DNA of 64,000 nucleotides from Gymnopus androsaceus JB14 (taxonomy: Eukaryota; Basidiomycota; Agaricomycetes; Agaricales; Omphalotaceae): the NCBI GenBank assembly GCA_009733575.1, contig ML769701.1:1-64000 (forward strand). Reading direction: 5' to 3'. Shown in pieces: positions 53,532-64,000 of this stretch. A program made the translations under genes and the position numbers. The notes beneath the pieces were generated by a model. The model was not told the origin of the DNA. It worked only from the letters and a program-made list of their open reading frames with translations, and ran no database searches. The first letter of the stretch is position 1, and each line of letters opens with the position of its first letter.

Positions 53532-54284
53532 CCATTCCACACCTTAAGCGCTTCCTTATTTCTGACTTCACTCCCTTACCACAACAACCGCAAACTCCTT
53601 TGCTGTCATCCCTTTTGACATGACTTCTTTTCCAGACTCAATACCACTGACTACAAATACGACTCTACCAATGTCTTGTACTTATGCTGGGACCTGGAGG
53701 AGGAGAGAGGAGAACAAGATACCTGGTCTGACACTGGAGGACCCTCGCCTTGAGCAAGCAACGCTGAAGCTTGAGGACCCTCAGATTGTACTCCAGGGGA
53801 ACGCGCTAATTGGTAGTCCAGTATTGACTTCGAATTAATCCAAATCCGGTTTCTTGGCATCCTACAATATAACTTCTTTTTTACTTTGCGTTTCACTCCA
53901 ATTTTCAAGACTTATACATGAGCATCCCACAATTTTAATCATTCATTTTTGCCCCCAAACCACCATTGTTGTGAAAGGCCATTGTAGCCAGCAAACTCAT
54001 CTCTCGCTCACTTTTTCCTTCTAGTTCTCACAAATCAACATCTCAAACCAACTTAGTTACTTTGAGATCCTCACGAACCTTGAGCCTTACTCAAGAAAGG
54101 TTCAGTTCTGCCTGCTTCTATGCTAGGTACACTCCTTCCATCTCTCTCTCTCCCTTCTCTGCTCCCCACTTGGTCCAGACGCTCTGCAGACATCTGTATT
54201 TCCCTCTTTCTCAGGTAAATGCTCCCACTCCTAGCATGACTAGGTTCCTCTTGTTCTCCCAGAGAACAACCCTTCCTTCTGCAA
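53532..54284. other. No confident gene
   Basis: Pro/Leu-rich frames occur, including QDTWSDTGGPSP-like acidic text near 53710-53800, but none is continuous or family-related. It may extend the repeat-derived ORF of 53297. Confidence 0.3.
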
Positions 54285-54960
54285 TGGGGAGAAGGGCTGG
54301 ACAACAAAGTTCAAATTTTACAGTGGCAGGTGCCATCTCACCACTAACCTCACTCTCCTTACACCTCTTCCTCTCCGGCACCAGTACCAGCTGCACATCA
54401 TTACTGCATGCATTGGATAGAGTGGAGAAGGCTAAGAGGAATGTGTTTTTTGCCATGAGAGGCTCTGCAGCTGCTGAGGCTGGGGCTAGCTCTCCTTTTG
54501 CAGTAGCTGTACCTCTATCTCTATGTCCGGAGTTGCAGGAGTCTGAAATGGAGATGTAGGTGGAGATAGGGAAGGTGGTACAGGGAGAGGACATGGCCAA
54601 GGTCAATGCTGAGAGTTTTCAAGGGAGGTGAAGGCTGTCAATGATAAGGATAAGGAAATTTGACAGAGGGCTTGTGTGAGAGACTGCATCTTCATGAAAC
54701 CCCCATCTTTCCTTTCTGCACTCGCTGTCTCTTGGCTATAACTTCCGCATTTTATTGTGTCTTCCTCTGGGTCTCGATGTCCACACTCTGCATCCTTACT
54801 TACTTGCTTGCTTGCTTACTCTTCTCACTCTCACTATGCACACGCCTCTGTCTTTCATGCTTCATCCTTATTACTTATGATGCTTCCTATAAGTGTTGCT
54901 AGCACTATCTCCCTCTCATCTTTGATCAGTCCCTCTTACTTATTATCATTATCATTTACT
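54285..54960 (+). repeat. Diverged ~0.7-kb duplication, copy 2 (partner 48755-49400)
   Basis: Same order of shared blocks as 48755-49400. A 165-codon open frame (54062-54559) overlaps it and contains LHALDRVEKAKR, which has its counterpart in the other copy; the homologous frame there is broken. Not called as a gene. Confidence 0.5.
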
Positions 54961-55231
54961 TATCTTCTCCTTGCCTGCTGCTTAGGATTATAGATATGGC
55001 TCTCTTATGACTTACTATGCATAACTCATGATTTTTTTATGATGCATTATGTATGTAACTTAGCTATACTGTCAGTGTATACTTGCTATATACTATACCC
55101 TACCCAAATCCAACTTGGCTGTGTTTGACTCTGTCGCTTGAAGGATGAATAGTCATATCTTGCCCATAATTTACAGCATCTTTGGCTTCCACATTCTACA
55201 TTGCTATGTACATGCACAAAAAAAAAGTATT

Positions 55232-55957
55232 TCATGTCACTCTAATATCCATCACTGCTGCAATCACCTTTGTCTCCGGAAGCCTTTTTATCTCCAGTTC
55301 TACCTCCTCCTCCTTCTGACCATTTTCTCCCCCAGCCTTTTCTGGCTCATTCCCCATGCTTATATATCCCCGTACAGGTGCCTCTGTATCTAGCTTCAAC
55401 TCAGCCATCTGTATCCTAACCATTCCATTGCATGGCTTGCTTGTACATTCCGCCGGTCCTTTGCCTTGTCCCACTTGCAAGGTGAAATATCCATAAGCAA
55501 TACTGGGGTGGCCCTGAGGATCCTTCACCCACGCACACATTTCCAGTATGAAGCTGTATATGGGCTTGTATAGGTCAAGCTTGTTGGTCAACAATTTCAT
55601 CATCTTCTCCACCATCACTACCATCATCTTATCCTGGCTTCAGTACATGATGGAATGGTGGTATGCTTAATCCCTGTTCTGGCTTTGATTTCCGCAGCGG
55701 TAGAAAAGGTGAATGAGAGTACGGAATTTGGTTTCTGGAGGACATCGCCAATCCTTTCCACTACAGTGCTTGCGGGCTTGGGCTGATGCTGTATATCCAA
55801 GTCTGTCTGTGGAATGAAATGTGTCAATGAGGCTGATATGTACAAGTGATAGATTGAGGCTGTCACTCACACTGATGGGTACCGCACACACCATACATAC
55901 AATGGATGCTAGGACCAGAGCAAGGAATATGGTGGCAAAGAAGCAGTTGAAATGCAT
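55232..55957 (-). CDS. Candidate secreted protein, unidentified (exon 3 junction unresolved)
   Basis: Exon 1 (55957-55871) encodes a signal peptide: MHFNCFFATIFLALVLASIV then CMVCAVPIS. Intron 55807-55870 is GTGAGT...CCACAG, phase 0. Exon 2 continues TDLDIQHQPKPASTVVERIG down to about 55624. An overlapping frame (55627-55232) gives a coherent 131-residue continuation (LYKPIYSFILEMCAWVKDPQ, LQVGQGKGPAECTSKPCNGM, ending VIAAVMDIRVT). A second intron or a frameshift near 55630 must join them. Extracellular location is inferred from the signal peptide only; no known domain was recognised. Confidence 0.5.
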
Positions 55958-56426
55958 TGTTGAATTGGGGAAGGCAGTATTATCACTTGTATTTGCTTTT
56001 GAGCTGCTGTTTTTTAGAGTCAAATTAGCATTGTATGGACTAACAGTATAGAGTAGGCGCGCTTGAACCAGCAAGGTGATGAGTTGACCAGCAAGTGGAG
56101 AATTGGGTATTGGTTTTTATCAGGTTTTATACATATTTTTACTCCGTGATGCTGCTGGATGTAGCAAGGAGGAAAGGAAGGAAGGAAAGATCTTTGATTG
56201 TTGCTGCATCTAAACGCAACATAGCCTATCCGGAAGAACATTTCTGTTAAAGCTTCTGCAATCTGAAGAAAAGCGGGATACTTGCTTAAACCAGGTATCT
56301 TGATTCTTAGGCTTGCATGTAAAGCAGAGAAAGTAGCCCAGCTGCCTGCACGTGGAAGCCTGGAAGAATCTGTCAATAAGTGCCCATCACTTTCTTTGTT
56401 ACTTACTACATTGGATATTTCAACAG
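55958..56426. other. No confident gene
   Basis: An open minus-strand frame (56020-56487) contains SDGHLLTDSSRLPRAGSWAT, but I recognise no family. A GGAAAGGAAGG microsatellite lies near 56170-56190. Confidence 0.3.
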
Positions 56427-57900
56427 ATGACCAGACACTCTCTCCAACTTCGAGATAAACCAACAGAAGACTCGGAAACATAGACACTCTCTACAGAGAT
56501 TCAGATTCTCAGCACTGAAGATTGTAAGCATCCCAGGAATGAAGAATGAGTTGTTAAAGAGAGTCATCAAAGAGTGAGGAAGAAAGTGCGGAATAGCACT
56601 TCTGATGAGGGTGAACAAACTAAATCTAGTATTGCTGTCTCTAAGAGGAAGAAAATGCCTCAGGAATTCAAGAAAGTTCAAGGAAAGTTTGGACTGTTGG
56701 AGAAACTTGCGAAAGACATGCCTCTGGACATTTTCTTCAAAGTGAGTGTGTATTTTCAGAGTTTCTGCAGTGGCTCAACTCCAGTATTCTCTTTAGATTT
56801 TCATGCACCTTGATCCAGGTGATCTTCTTTGACTCACTTGTACCTCAAAGGATCTCCAAAATATCCTCATGACCAAATCTTCTGAGATTATTTGGTATAC
56901 CGCTCAATCCAATGTAGAGGGTCTACCGCCTCTTCCAGATGATTTGAGTGAACCTCATTATGCTCACTTGCTCTTTTTCGACTTGTACTGCCATGTAGGT
57001 CATTCATATCATCCACAATCAATCGGGTGCTAAAATGTTTGTTAGAACTGCTTGCGCAAAAGCAGGAAATTAAGGTTGTCTGGGATCTATAGAGTAAGAT
57101 GCTGCAATAATTGCTTTATAAAATTGTACATGCTGCAGTCATCCAGTTCTTCCATTGACCCATACAGAATACAGACTCCCTATGGTGCAAGAAGTGCAGG
57201 ACTCCCTCAACTTGAACATACATTTAAGGGAAGTGATTCCATCATTCTGGTACCTGAATGGCAACTGTCAGTTTCTTCATTCTCCATGCTTGTTTGAAAT
57301 TGGCTCAAGCATCAAATGCAGCTGCTCCCATTGATCCTGAAGGGCCTGCATTCTATCATAAGCCCTCCATGCTGGCAGCGTATCAAGCTGAGTTTGATGC
57401 ACTTCCAAGTGAGGAAGAGCAAAATGCTTTCCTTGAACAAATGAAGGAAATGCAGCAAAAGGCCTGGAAGGTAAGGACCGATTCAGGTCATGTTAAACAT
57501 TACCTTCTGAAAACTTCTAGCATACCAACTCATATATTAACTGGGACCAATCTAAAGGAATTGCTTGCATGAATGAACTCATTGCTATCTGCAAGCAAAG
57601 AAAAGCAGAGTAAGATTTGGGATAGATTTGGAGGCACATGTGCTTATCTTTTTTTGGTTTTGTATGATAGTATCCTTGGCTGACTGAGCGAAATTGGATG
57701 GCGTGAGGAAGCAGAAAATATGATTGGTTTTGCAAGACACAAGTTTGTCAATCCCCAGCAAGAAGCTCACTGAACGTGGTAAGATACTCATCATGTTGTT
57801 TCACTTTTCTGTCTGATTTTGTCTTCCTTCAGGCTGGAACAACATGAAAACAGAGCTGGTGCATATATTGACCAACAACAAGAGGAAACGTCTTGCCACA
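56427..57900 (+). pseudogene. F-box family pseudogene (copy E)
   Basis: Exon 1 (56427-56741) starts MTRHSLQLRDKPTEDSET then TAG, and later KMPQEFKKVQGKFGLLEKLA and DMPLDIFFK before GTGAGT. Intron to CTTTAG at 56796. Exon 2 (56797-56994) has FMHLDPGDLL, a TGA at 56830-56832 (family CGA), LTCTSKDLQNILMTKSSE and PDDLSEPHYAHLLFF. A Cys exon (RVRCCNNC) lies near 57080-57130. The exon with YQAEFDALPSEEEQNAFLEQ ends before GTAAGG at 57471. The last exon shows SEIGWREEAENMI and GWNNMKTELVHILTNNKRKR to about 57900. Clearly related exon by exon to C and D. Confidence 0.65.
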
Positions 57901-57909
57901 GTATCATGA

Positions 57910-58780
57910 TTTATATTTCTGAGAGTGTTATATATCCCCTTCTTCCTCTCGTACTGCTGAAATTCATTTTGGAGGTTCAACCATTTTTACACTAGTACAA
58001 AAGAAGTGTGTACAACCTTTCCTGCCATTGCATCGAACCTTACCCTGACTTTGAAGACAATGAGCAGACTGTACATGTCCAATAGTCTATGGCAGGCTCC
58101 AATTGTTCAGCAAGGAAGCTGGGTAGATGTTGGTTGAAGTATTCAAGCAGTTGTAGTAATGCCAGTCATCAATTGTAACTCTCCACCTTGATTCACAGGA
58201 AATTGGCAGTGAATCCGAGTCCTATCCGAGACTTACATGCTGATAACGTGCTGTTCACCTCAGTATAGCTATGTCCACAGGTCACAAAATCAAGCCTGTA
58301 AGTAGTTTCATGTTTTTGGATCATAATGTGTTGTAACCAGCTCCTGGAAGATGGTACATAAATTTAATTGTACCAATCCAAAGGCTTCCACTGTAATTCT
58401 ACTGCTGTGACAGCTGGATACTGCGCAGCTATGCTATTGAATCTGGTATAGCTTTGCGCAGGATATGCATAGTGGCATCTGAGGCTTGGTGTTTCCATCT
58501 GTTCTGGGCTTATATTATAATACAAGTTCGCTTGTAAGGTGACCATCATCCTCTTGACTGTGCTCTTTTCCACCTAATCTTTAGCAGTAGTAGCTCTCAG
58601 GACTACTTCCTACACCAGTACTCACATACTTTCACTCAAAAGACATGATAGCTTCCATTAACTCCAGACACATTTGCACTGGGTTATATGTGATTTTGGT
58701 GTATAGCAATTTCCTTTCAAATTACATTGATACTGAAAAAATGTGTTTTCCATTATGTATATATGTACTGCACATACAGC
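57910..58780. other. No recognisable gene
   Basis: No supported frame or repeat was found in this stretch. Confidence 0.4.
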
Positions 58781-58789
58781 TACTATTCT

Positions 58790-59390
58790 CCTTGACCCTC
58801 TTTGTACTATGCATTGTCAGATCTAGTAATTGCGCTCATGGTACGCATACCTGTAAAACCTTAGGCTGGGAGTGCTGACCTAAATACTGCGTTATCTAGA
58901 TGCAGCAGTCACAGAGCTGCTTTGCACGACATTGGTTTCTTTGATCTGGTGTACTTTGATGTAAGTGTTGTGTAGCTCAACTCGTACTTAATCAGCCAAC
59001 CTAAGCTCATGGTAAATTTTACTGCTAGACTTAGGCTTTGTACATTCTTCTTCAAAAAGTGCAAGGACAGATTCCTCCAATTTTATTGGGAAGAGCTCGC
59101 CGGCTTGATAATTATATGGGTCTTGTGGCTTGGAGGAACTATTGCTCTCTCTGCTTTGGCAAGTATTTTTTTCTCCAATGTCTACATGTATGCAATGCTG
59201 AATTCCATCTATGGTTTGCTTCTAATCTTATAGAACAGCTCATGGTGCCGATGGGGCATGTGTCGAGTTCAGATTGCTATTCTCATGTTTGCTTGGATCG
59301 GGTGCATTGTTTTGATGAAGATGGTTGTCCTCTGTTTGAAGGGGATGGTTCAATCAATTCATGGGTGGCATAAAATCTTCGAAGAGTGGT
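58790..59390 (+). pseudogene. Degraded MARVEL-like four-helix membrane protein
   Basis: Hydrophobic exons in order: LLFSLTLFVLCIV (58785-58840), a short exon HDIGFFDLVYFD (to 58950, GTAAGT donor), EELAGLIIIWVLWLGGTIAL (59090-59165) and, after an intron-like GTATTT...TATAG, IAILMFAWIGCIVLM in a shifted frame. This resembles small fungal MARVEL-domain membrane proteins (xELxxxxxLWVLWLAxxA, then CxxxxAxxAFAW). Frame changes and no clear start indicate decay. The identification rests on the hydrophobic pattern only. Confidence 0.35.
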
Positions 59391-59399
59391 TGCCAACCA

Positions 59400-59834
59400 G
59401 AGAGGGGTGAGTCATGTTGCCTGCGTCTCCAAGCATGGAAGGTCCAGTAATGTTGCCTCCTTTGCCAACTGTTTGATTTTTGGTTTCTCTGTACTGCTAT
59501 TTATGTATCTCACATCTGGATTTTGGACTCAATGCAAATCTGATGAATGAAATTGCTCTTCTGTTAGAGGTCAATAGAGATATATTCAATATAAACTGGT
59601 ATGAAGCAAAGTGCATTGGAAAGGTAATAAACAGTGTGATTTGGTCATACCTGGTACAAGAAAGTAGGAACCAAAAAGGTTTACCCTGAGATGTAAGTAG
59701 AGATGATTACAGTGAAACTAAGCATTAACTTTCTGGGAAGAGGTCTGTGTTCAGATGCTTCAAGTTCCAACTGGCTCTGGACCGGCACTTCTTGGGAGAA
59801 TTGTTAAATTATAGGGGAGTGTACAAAAGTACTT
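59400..59834. other. No recognisable gene
   Basis: AT-rich sequence between the membrane-protein relic and the hAT MITE; nothing identified. Confidence 0.4.
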
Positions 59835-59842
59835 ACTAGAAG

Positions 59843-60568
59843 TAGAGATGGGCACGAATAGCGAATATTCATGAGTATTCATGAATATTTAGCCATTCGT
59901 TACTCGCGAATAATGAGTCACGAGTGACGAATATATTCGTTACACGAGTACTTACTCGAGTATAAATAGCCACTTTGATGTCACAAATATTCGTGGTACT
60001 TTATTCATGAATATTCGCGAATATTCGCCGATATCACGTGCTCGTTAGCACGAGCATGTGAGGTATTCATTACTTAAGCAAAAATTCAATATATAACTTA
60101 ATTTGGCTATGTTTGAATATGTATATAATGTTATTGACATGTAACTGTAATAAAATCTGTGTGGCTTAGTGGTTATGGGCGCCGACTCTGGATTAAGGTC
60201 AGGCCTTCCTGTGATAGCTGACCAGCAGAGTTCAATTCTCAGTACCGCCACAATTTTGTGTCATGTAATAGTACTCGGAAATGTATACAGACTGTATTTA
60301 TATTATTATTAAACACTAATATAGTACTTCAACATTATTACTTACATGTTCGAGCCTATATTTACTTTATTTGTAATGTTGTTAATTAATCACAAGTATA
60401 CTCGAGTATTTGTCCTAAAATACTCGTTATTCACGAATATCTATTCGCGAATATATGTCTGTACAAATATTCGAGTATATACTCGAGTATAAATAGTGGA
60501 TTTGAGGTGACAAATATTCGTACCACGAATAACGAATATACTCGAGTATGTATTCGTGCCCACCTCTA
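59843..60568. mobile_element. hAT-type MITE with 8-bp target duplication
   Basis: Terminal inverted repeats TAGAGATGGGCACGAATA (59843) and TATTCGTGCCCACCTCTA (ending 60568). Both sides are flanked by ACTAGAAG (59835-59842 and 60569-60576), an exact 8-bp target duplication as produced by hAT transposases. The 726-bp body is full of ATTCG, ACTCGAGTA and GAATATTC palindromic words and has no transposase. A tRNA-like segment lies in its centre. Confidence 0.85.
60155..60251 (+). ncRNA. tRNA-like segment with Pol III boxes A and B (SINE head or decayed tRNA)
   Basis: TGGCTTAGTGG (60162-60172) fits box A exactly and AGTTCAATTCT (60229-60239) fits box B. The T-arm pairs at four of five positions. 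The acceptor ends do not pair and no clean anticodon stem is evident, so it is not a functional tRNA. It most likely represents a tRNA-derived SINE fragment captured in the MITE. Confidence 0.45.
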
Positions 60569-60579
60569 ACTAGAAGTAG

Positions 60580-61440
60580 GAGGGAAGTTCACCATTCAAT
60601 GCTCAAACGCTGCTAGAGCTAAGTATTTCCTCGCAAGCAATAGTGGTTTGTCATTTTGGAGAATCCATTAGTTCATAGCAGATCATAAGTAGGAAAGTTT
60701 GAAAGGAGGGCTAGAGTGAGAAGAGTCACAAACTTAAAGTTAAAAGTAGCTCTTGCTCAGTGGCCTGCGTCACAAATATGACACCATATTTCACCAAATA
60801 TTCCAGCTTTAACTTGAAATTCAACTTCTTGTTTTGACTTCAACTTTTAACTTTTGTTACTTTAGCTTTAACTTCAGGGTAACAATACTACTACTTGTGG
60901 TCATGCATATATCAACCATACAATATATTGTTTAACTGGTACCCTATCGATAGGAGCATAACACAATCTGATTGTGCCCTTTTGAGTACTTCATAAGTAC
61001 AAGACTGAAATCATACAAGAATTTCACAGTATTTTCAAGATCTTGGTTGATTTTGGATATTTTATAGAGGTCAAAGCAGTCAGAAATTACTATATAAGGT
61101 CATTTAACCATGCGCTAAGTGGGCGCTTATAAATCTTAATGCCATTTATGAGGTGCTTGAAACAATAGCGGACTTATTTCATGGGTCCCACAGAAGTTAG
61201 ACTTGTTGGGAAATAGATACATCTTATGATCTCAAAGTTGGAATGCCCTTGACTTGCACTAGAATAGTATACATAAAGTTGAAGTTAGTATACACAAAGT
61301 TGAAGTTGACAAACTGAATGTATTCAATTGCCATCAAAACGAATCAGCCAGAAGTCGAAATATTTGGTGAAAAAATACCGTCATACATGAACGCCTCGAT
61401 AAGCGCCCATCACTTCTCTCGTTTCTCAGTTCTGCATTTA
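60580..61440. other. No gene; AACTTC/GAAGTT-rich stretches
   Basis: Tandem-like words TTTAACTT, TTCAACTT and TTGAAGTT occur at 60735-60880 and, inverted, at 61270-61310. They could be eroded inverted-repeat ends, but the match is too weak to define an element. Confidence 0.35.
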
Positions 61441-61452
61441 ACTTGTATTCAG

Positions 61453-62600
61453 GTGCTTAGACACTCTCTTCGACTTCAACATAAAGCCACAGACTACTCT
61501 AAAATAAAGACGCTTAGCATCGAGGATCATAAGCATCCCAGGAGCAAACGAGCCGAAGATGACGAAGAGAGTCCTCGAAATTGAGAAAGAAAGCTCGGAA
61601 ATCTTTTGGGAGTATACAAACTGAATCTAGCAGCGCTGTCTCTAAGGGGAATAAAATGCCACAGTAATTCAAGAAAGCTCGAGGAAAGCTTTGAATGTTG
61701 GAGAAACTCGCGAAAGATGCGCCTTTAGAAATCTTCTTCGAGGTGAGCGCATACATAAATTCAGAGTTTCTGCGCCACTGGCTCAACTCAAGCATATCAG
61801 ATCTTCCTCAACTCGCTCGTATGTCGAAGAAGCTACGCAATATCTCAATGAGCAAATCCTCCGAGGCATTTGGCGCACCGCTCGATTCAATATAGAGGGT
61901 CTCCCTCCTCTTCCAGATGATTTGAGCGAAACCTCAATATGCCCACTTGCTCTTCTTCGACTCGTACTGCCATGTAAGTCGCCCGCATTATCCGAAACTG
62001 AGCGCTTTAACGTTTATTAGAATTGTTTGCGTCATCTAGGGCTGTCTGCGGCCCTTCGAATGAGATGTTGCAAGGCTTGTGTTCCAATATTGTACCTTTG
62101 TTACACTCCCCCGGTACTTCAATTAACCCATGTGATTCAGATTTTCTACGCTGAAGGAGATGCTGGACTCCTTTAACCTAGACATACGATTAAGGAATAC
62201 AATTGGGTCGTTCTTGTACATCAACGGCACTAGTCAGTTTCTTCATTCTTCGTCGTTCAAAACTGGCTTAAGTGTCAAATGCAGCTTTGCGTAGAGGAGC
62301 TGCATTATATCACCAGTCCTCCGTAGTGATGAAATATCAAGGTGAATTTGATGCACTTGAGAGCAAGGATGAGCAAGACGCTTTCCTTGAGCGCATGAAG
62401 GATATACGGGCTAATGTCTGGCGGTAAACCGGCATTACACATTGCCTTTCCGATCATCTGAAAACTTTCCTAGCATACTATATCTTGCATTGATTGGGAC
62501 CGATCCAGAGAGACTGGGAGCACTCCCCAGACACTGCTTGCACTGATCAACTAAGTGTTATTCGCAAGCGAAGAAAAGCAAGGTAGTAGGATTTATCCTG
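61453..62600 (+). pseudogene. F-box family pseudogene (copy F)
   Basis: The N-terminus LRHSLRLQHKATDYSKIK is preceded by GTG where relatives have ATG. A stop follows EESPRN at 61582-61584. The block MLEKLAKDAPLEIFFE ends before GTGAGC at 61743. Exon 2 lacks the MHLDPGDL part and reads LPQLARMSKKLRNISMSKSS, then shifts frame (GIWRTARFNIEGLPPLPDDL). Later parts include RMRCCKAC near 62060 and YQGEFDALESKDEQDAFLER near 62340-62400. The most degraded of the six family members. Confidence 0.6.
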
Positions 62601-62609
62601 TCATCCTCT

Positions 62610-63740
62610 AGACTGCTTTAGGCCAAGTTCTAGTGCTAGGTACTGGAAATATGCGTGTTCTTGCAGCTGCGAACTGCTCATGACTGTTTTTTCTGACTCC
62701 TAAAAGCCTACTTTGACGGTTATCATTGTCGGAACAGGCAATAGAGCAGGAGATGCAGGGTAAAGATGGAACCAGCCTCCCGCTTTTGTTGTATCAAGTA
62801 CTGAAATAGCTCTCTTTCGAAAACATCATGAGAAGTACTAGCGGAACAATAGATCTGTCCTTCATATCTGAATTGTAACTTGTGAGAGAGCCATTTACGA
62901 GCCTTGGCGGGTTGATTTATGTGTGCTCTATTTTATTCTTGACTACGGGCTAACTTTTTTAGAACAAATTTCGATTCGGTAGCAGGCGTTGAGTAGGAAA
63001 ACTCAAAACGAAGATGTTTTACTTTATTCTTCTTCAGAACATGCTGAGTGCTTTTTAGATCAGATTTCGACTCGAGTAATAGAGAACTATTGGTCAATAG
63101 AAAGAAAAAAAAGAGCTCTCCGAGAGGACCAACTTACCAATATTTCACAGAGCTTGAGAAACAGTAAGCAAGGAATGCTGCTCAAAATTCATCGAATGCT
63201 TGAGACTGCACGGTACTAGACAGGCTCTTTCTCATTCAAGAGGCATCAAGTTACCCGACGATATGTTTCCGCCCCGAAGTGTAGTTGCATCTCGCATCGA
63301 TGATCGTCGCGTCGGTACTTGTTAATTAAATCTTTCAATAGATTTACAGCCATTTTGGTCTCTTATCCTTACCATGTATGAATGTTCTCGGTACTAATTA
63401 CCTATGTCACTCCTAAGTAGTAAAGCAGGAACACCCAAATATGGTACTTGAATATTGCTCCCGTCGAGTCCATAGACGGTAACTTGGTCAGGATGTCAGT
63501 ATTCAAAGCTATTTTTTTGTGGGTAAGTCTACAGCAACGACTCGGAAAAACTTTGAAGGGAATTGGAGCTAGTATTGTATCGCCCTAATACACAAAGGGT
63601 ACCCGCGTAGTAGCTTGAGTTATATAGCTCTACGGAGCCATGTCGGTGTTACCTCACGTATAAAAGCTAGTGCCCATTGCTTCATGAGGTCAAAAACAAC
63701 TTACCCAAAGCACCCCATCGCCAACAGACTATACGTGCTT
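62610..63740. other. No confident gene
   Basis: One open frame (62989-63219) encodes NYWSIERKKRALREDQLTN and similar charged text. I recognise no family and it has no splice or promoter support. Confidence 0.35.
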
Positions 63741-63747
63741 AAATACT

Positions 63748-63988
63748 ATGCAGTTGACTCTCATCCTCAACCGCTATGTAGCCCTCATGGCGTGCAGTTT
63801 TCTGCTCGTCGTTAACGGCGCCCTTGGAGCTGTCACTGTTAAACGAAGCGAATCGGTATGCATGATTATTCGAATGTATATTCAATTCCCAGAACTTAGG
63901 AATGTCTTAGATATCCGCGTCATTCCAGGTCACGCCCACCAGTGGTGTGGATGATTCATTCACCTGGAAAGAACTTACTCAGGACTGA
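63748..63988 (+). CDS. Candidate small secreted protein, unidentified
   Basis: Exon 1 (63748-63855) encodes MQLTLILNRYVALMACSFLL then VVNGALGAVTVKRSES, a plausible signal peptide cleaved after an Ala near residue 28, with a KR dipeptide just behind. Intron 63856-63928 (73 bp) is GTATGC...TTCCAG, phase 0. Exon 2 adds VTPTSGVDDSFTWKELTQD and a stop (63986-63988), 55 residues in total. It lies near the window edge, so a different splice pattern could extend it rightward. Confidence 0.4.
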
Positions 63989-64000
63989 GTCAAGTAAGCC

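Noticed and set aside
54062..54559. 165-codon open frame as a gene
   Set aside because: It overlaps the diverged duplication, whose other copy does not conserve the frame.
60155..60251. A functional tRNA gene
   Set aside because: Box A and B match, but the acceptor stem does not pair and the anticodon stem is poor. Reported only as a tRNA-like segment.

Overview
This window looks like a transposon-rich stretch of a filamentous basidiomycete (Agaricomycetes-type) genome. The reasons are short 50-70 bp introns with GTRNGT donors, a decayed F-box multigene family of the type expanded in mushrooms, a Plavaka (KDZ-type) transposase, a Ngaro/DIRS-like tyrosine-recombinase retrotransposon, and a Tad1-like LINE. 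Almost every protein-coding trace is a transposon or a degenerating gene fragment. I found no rRNA, no confident tRNA, no CRISPR array and no bacterial-type operon.

Layout. 1-4.7 kb: a HEAT-repeat fragment, a palindromic MITE, a Copia 3' LTR with pol remnant, and two F-box pseudogenes. 4.7-31.1 kb: a nested stack. A Ngaro-like element (4726-31149) with split direct repeats A1...B1-A2-B2 has a ~2 kb insertion in its reverse transcriptase. A minus-strand Tad1-like LINE (10386-30187) sits inside its tyrosine-recombinase gene, flanked by a 14-bp target duplication. The LINE is itself interrupted between RT and RNase H by a 4.5-kb non-coding element made of inverted-repeat ends and several satellite arrays, flanked by a 7-8 bp duplication. 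A 25-N gap at 17820-17844 lies between two ~8.5-kb near-identical direct copies (9271-17819 and 17845-26398). This is almost certainly two overlapping contig ends that were not merged, so the true locus is about 8.5 kb shorter.

31.2-48.7 kb: an apparently intact three-exon zinc-cluster gene enclosed by inverted repeats, an F-box pseudogene, small arrays of the same 53-bp satellite and an orphan end of the satellite element, a gene split by a MITE, a RecQ-helicase-like C-terminal fragment, a decayed Copia, and a three-exon Plavaka transposase broken only by one missing base. 48.7-64 kb: a ~0.7-kb diverged duplication, four more F-box copies, two small candidate secreted proteins, a degraded membrane-protein gene, and a hAT-type MITE with 8-bp target duplications and an internal Pol III-like box A/B.

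A recurring theme is C-to-T/G-to-A decay. The A and B repeat pairs of the Ngaro element differ almost only by transitions. Several catalytic residues and stop codons fit single C-to-T or G-to-A changes. This suggests RIP-like mutation or deamination of methylated cytosine. There is no functional pathway or operon here. The story is layered transposition, satellite spread and gene decay.
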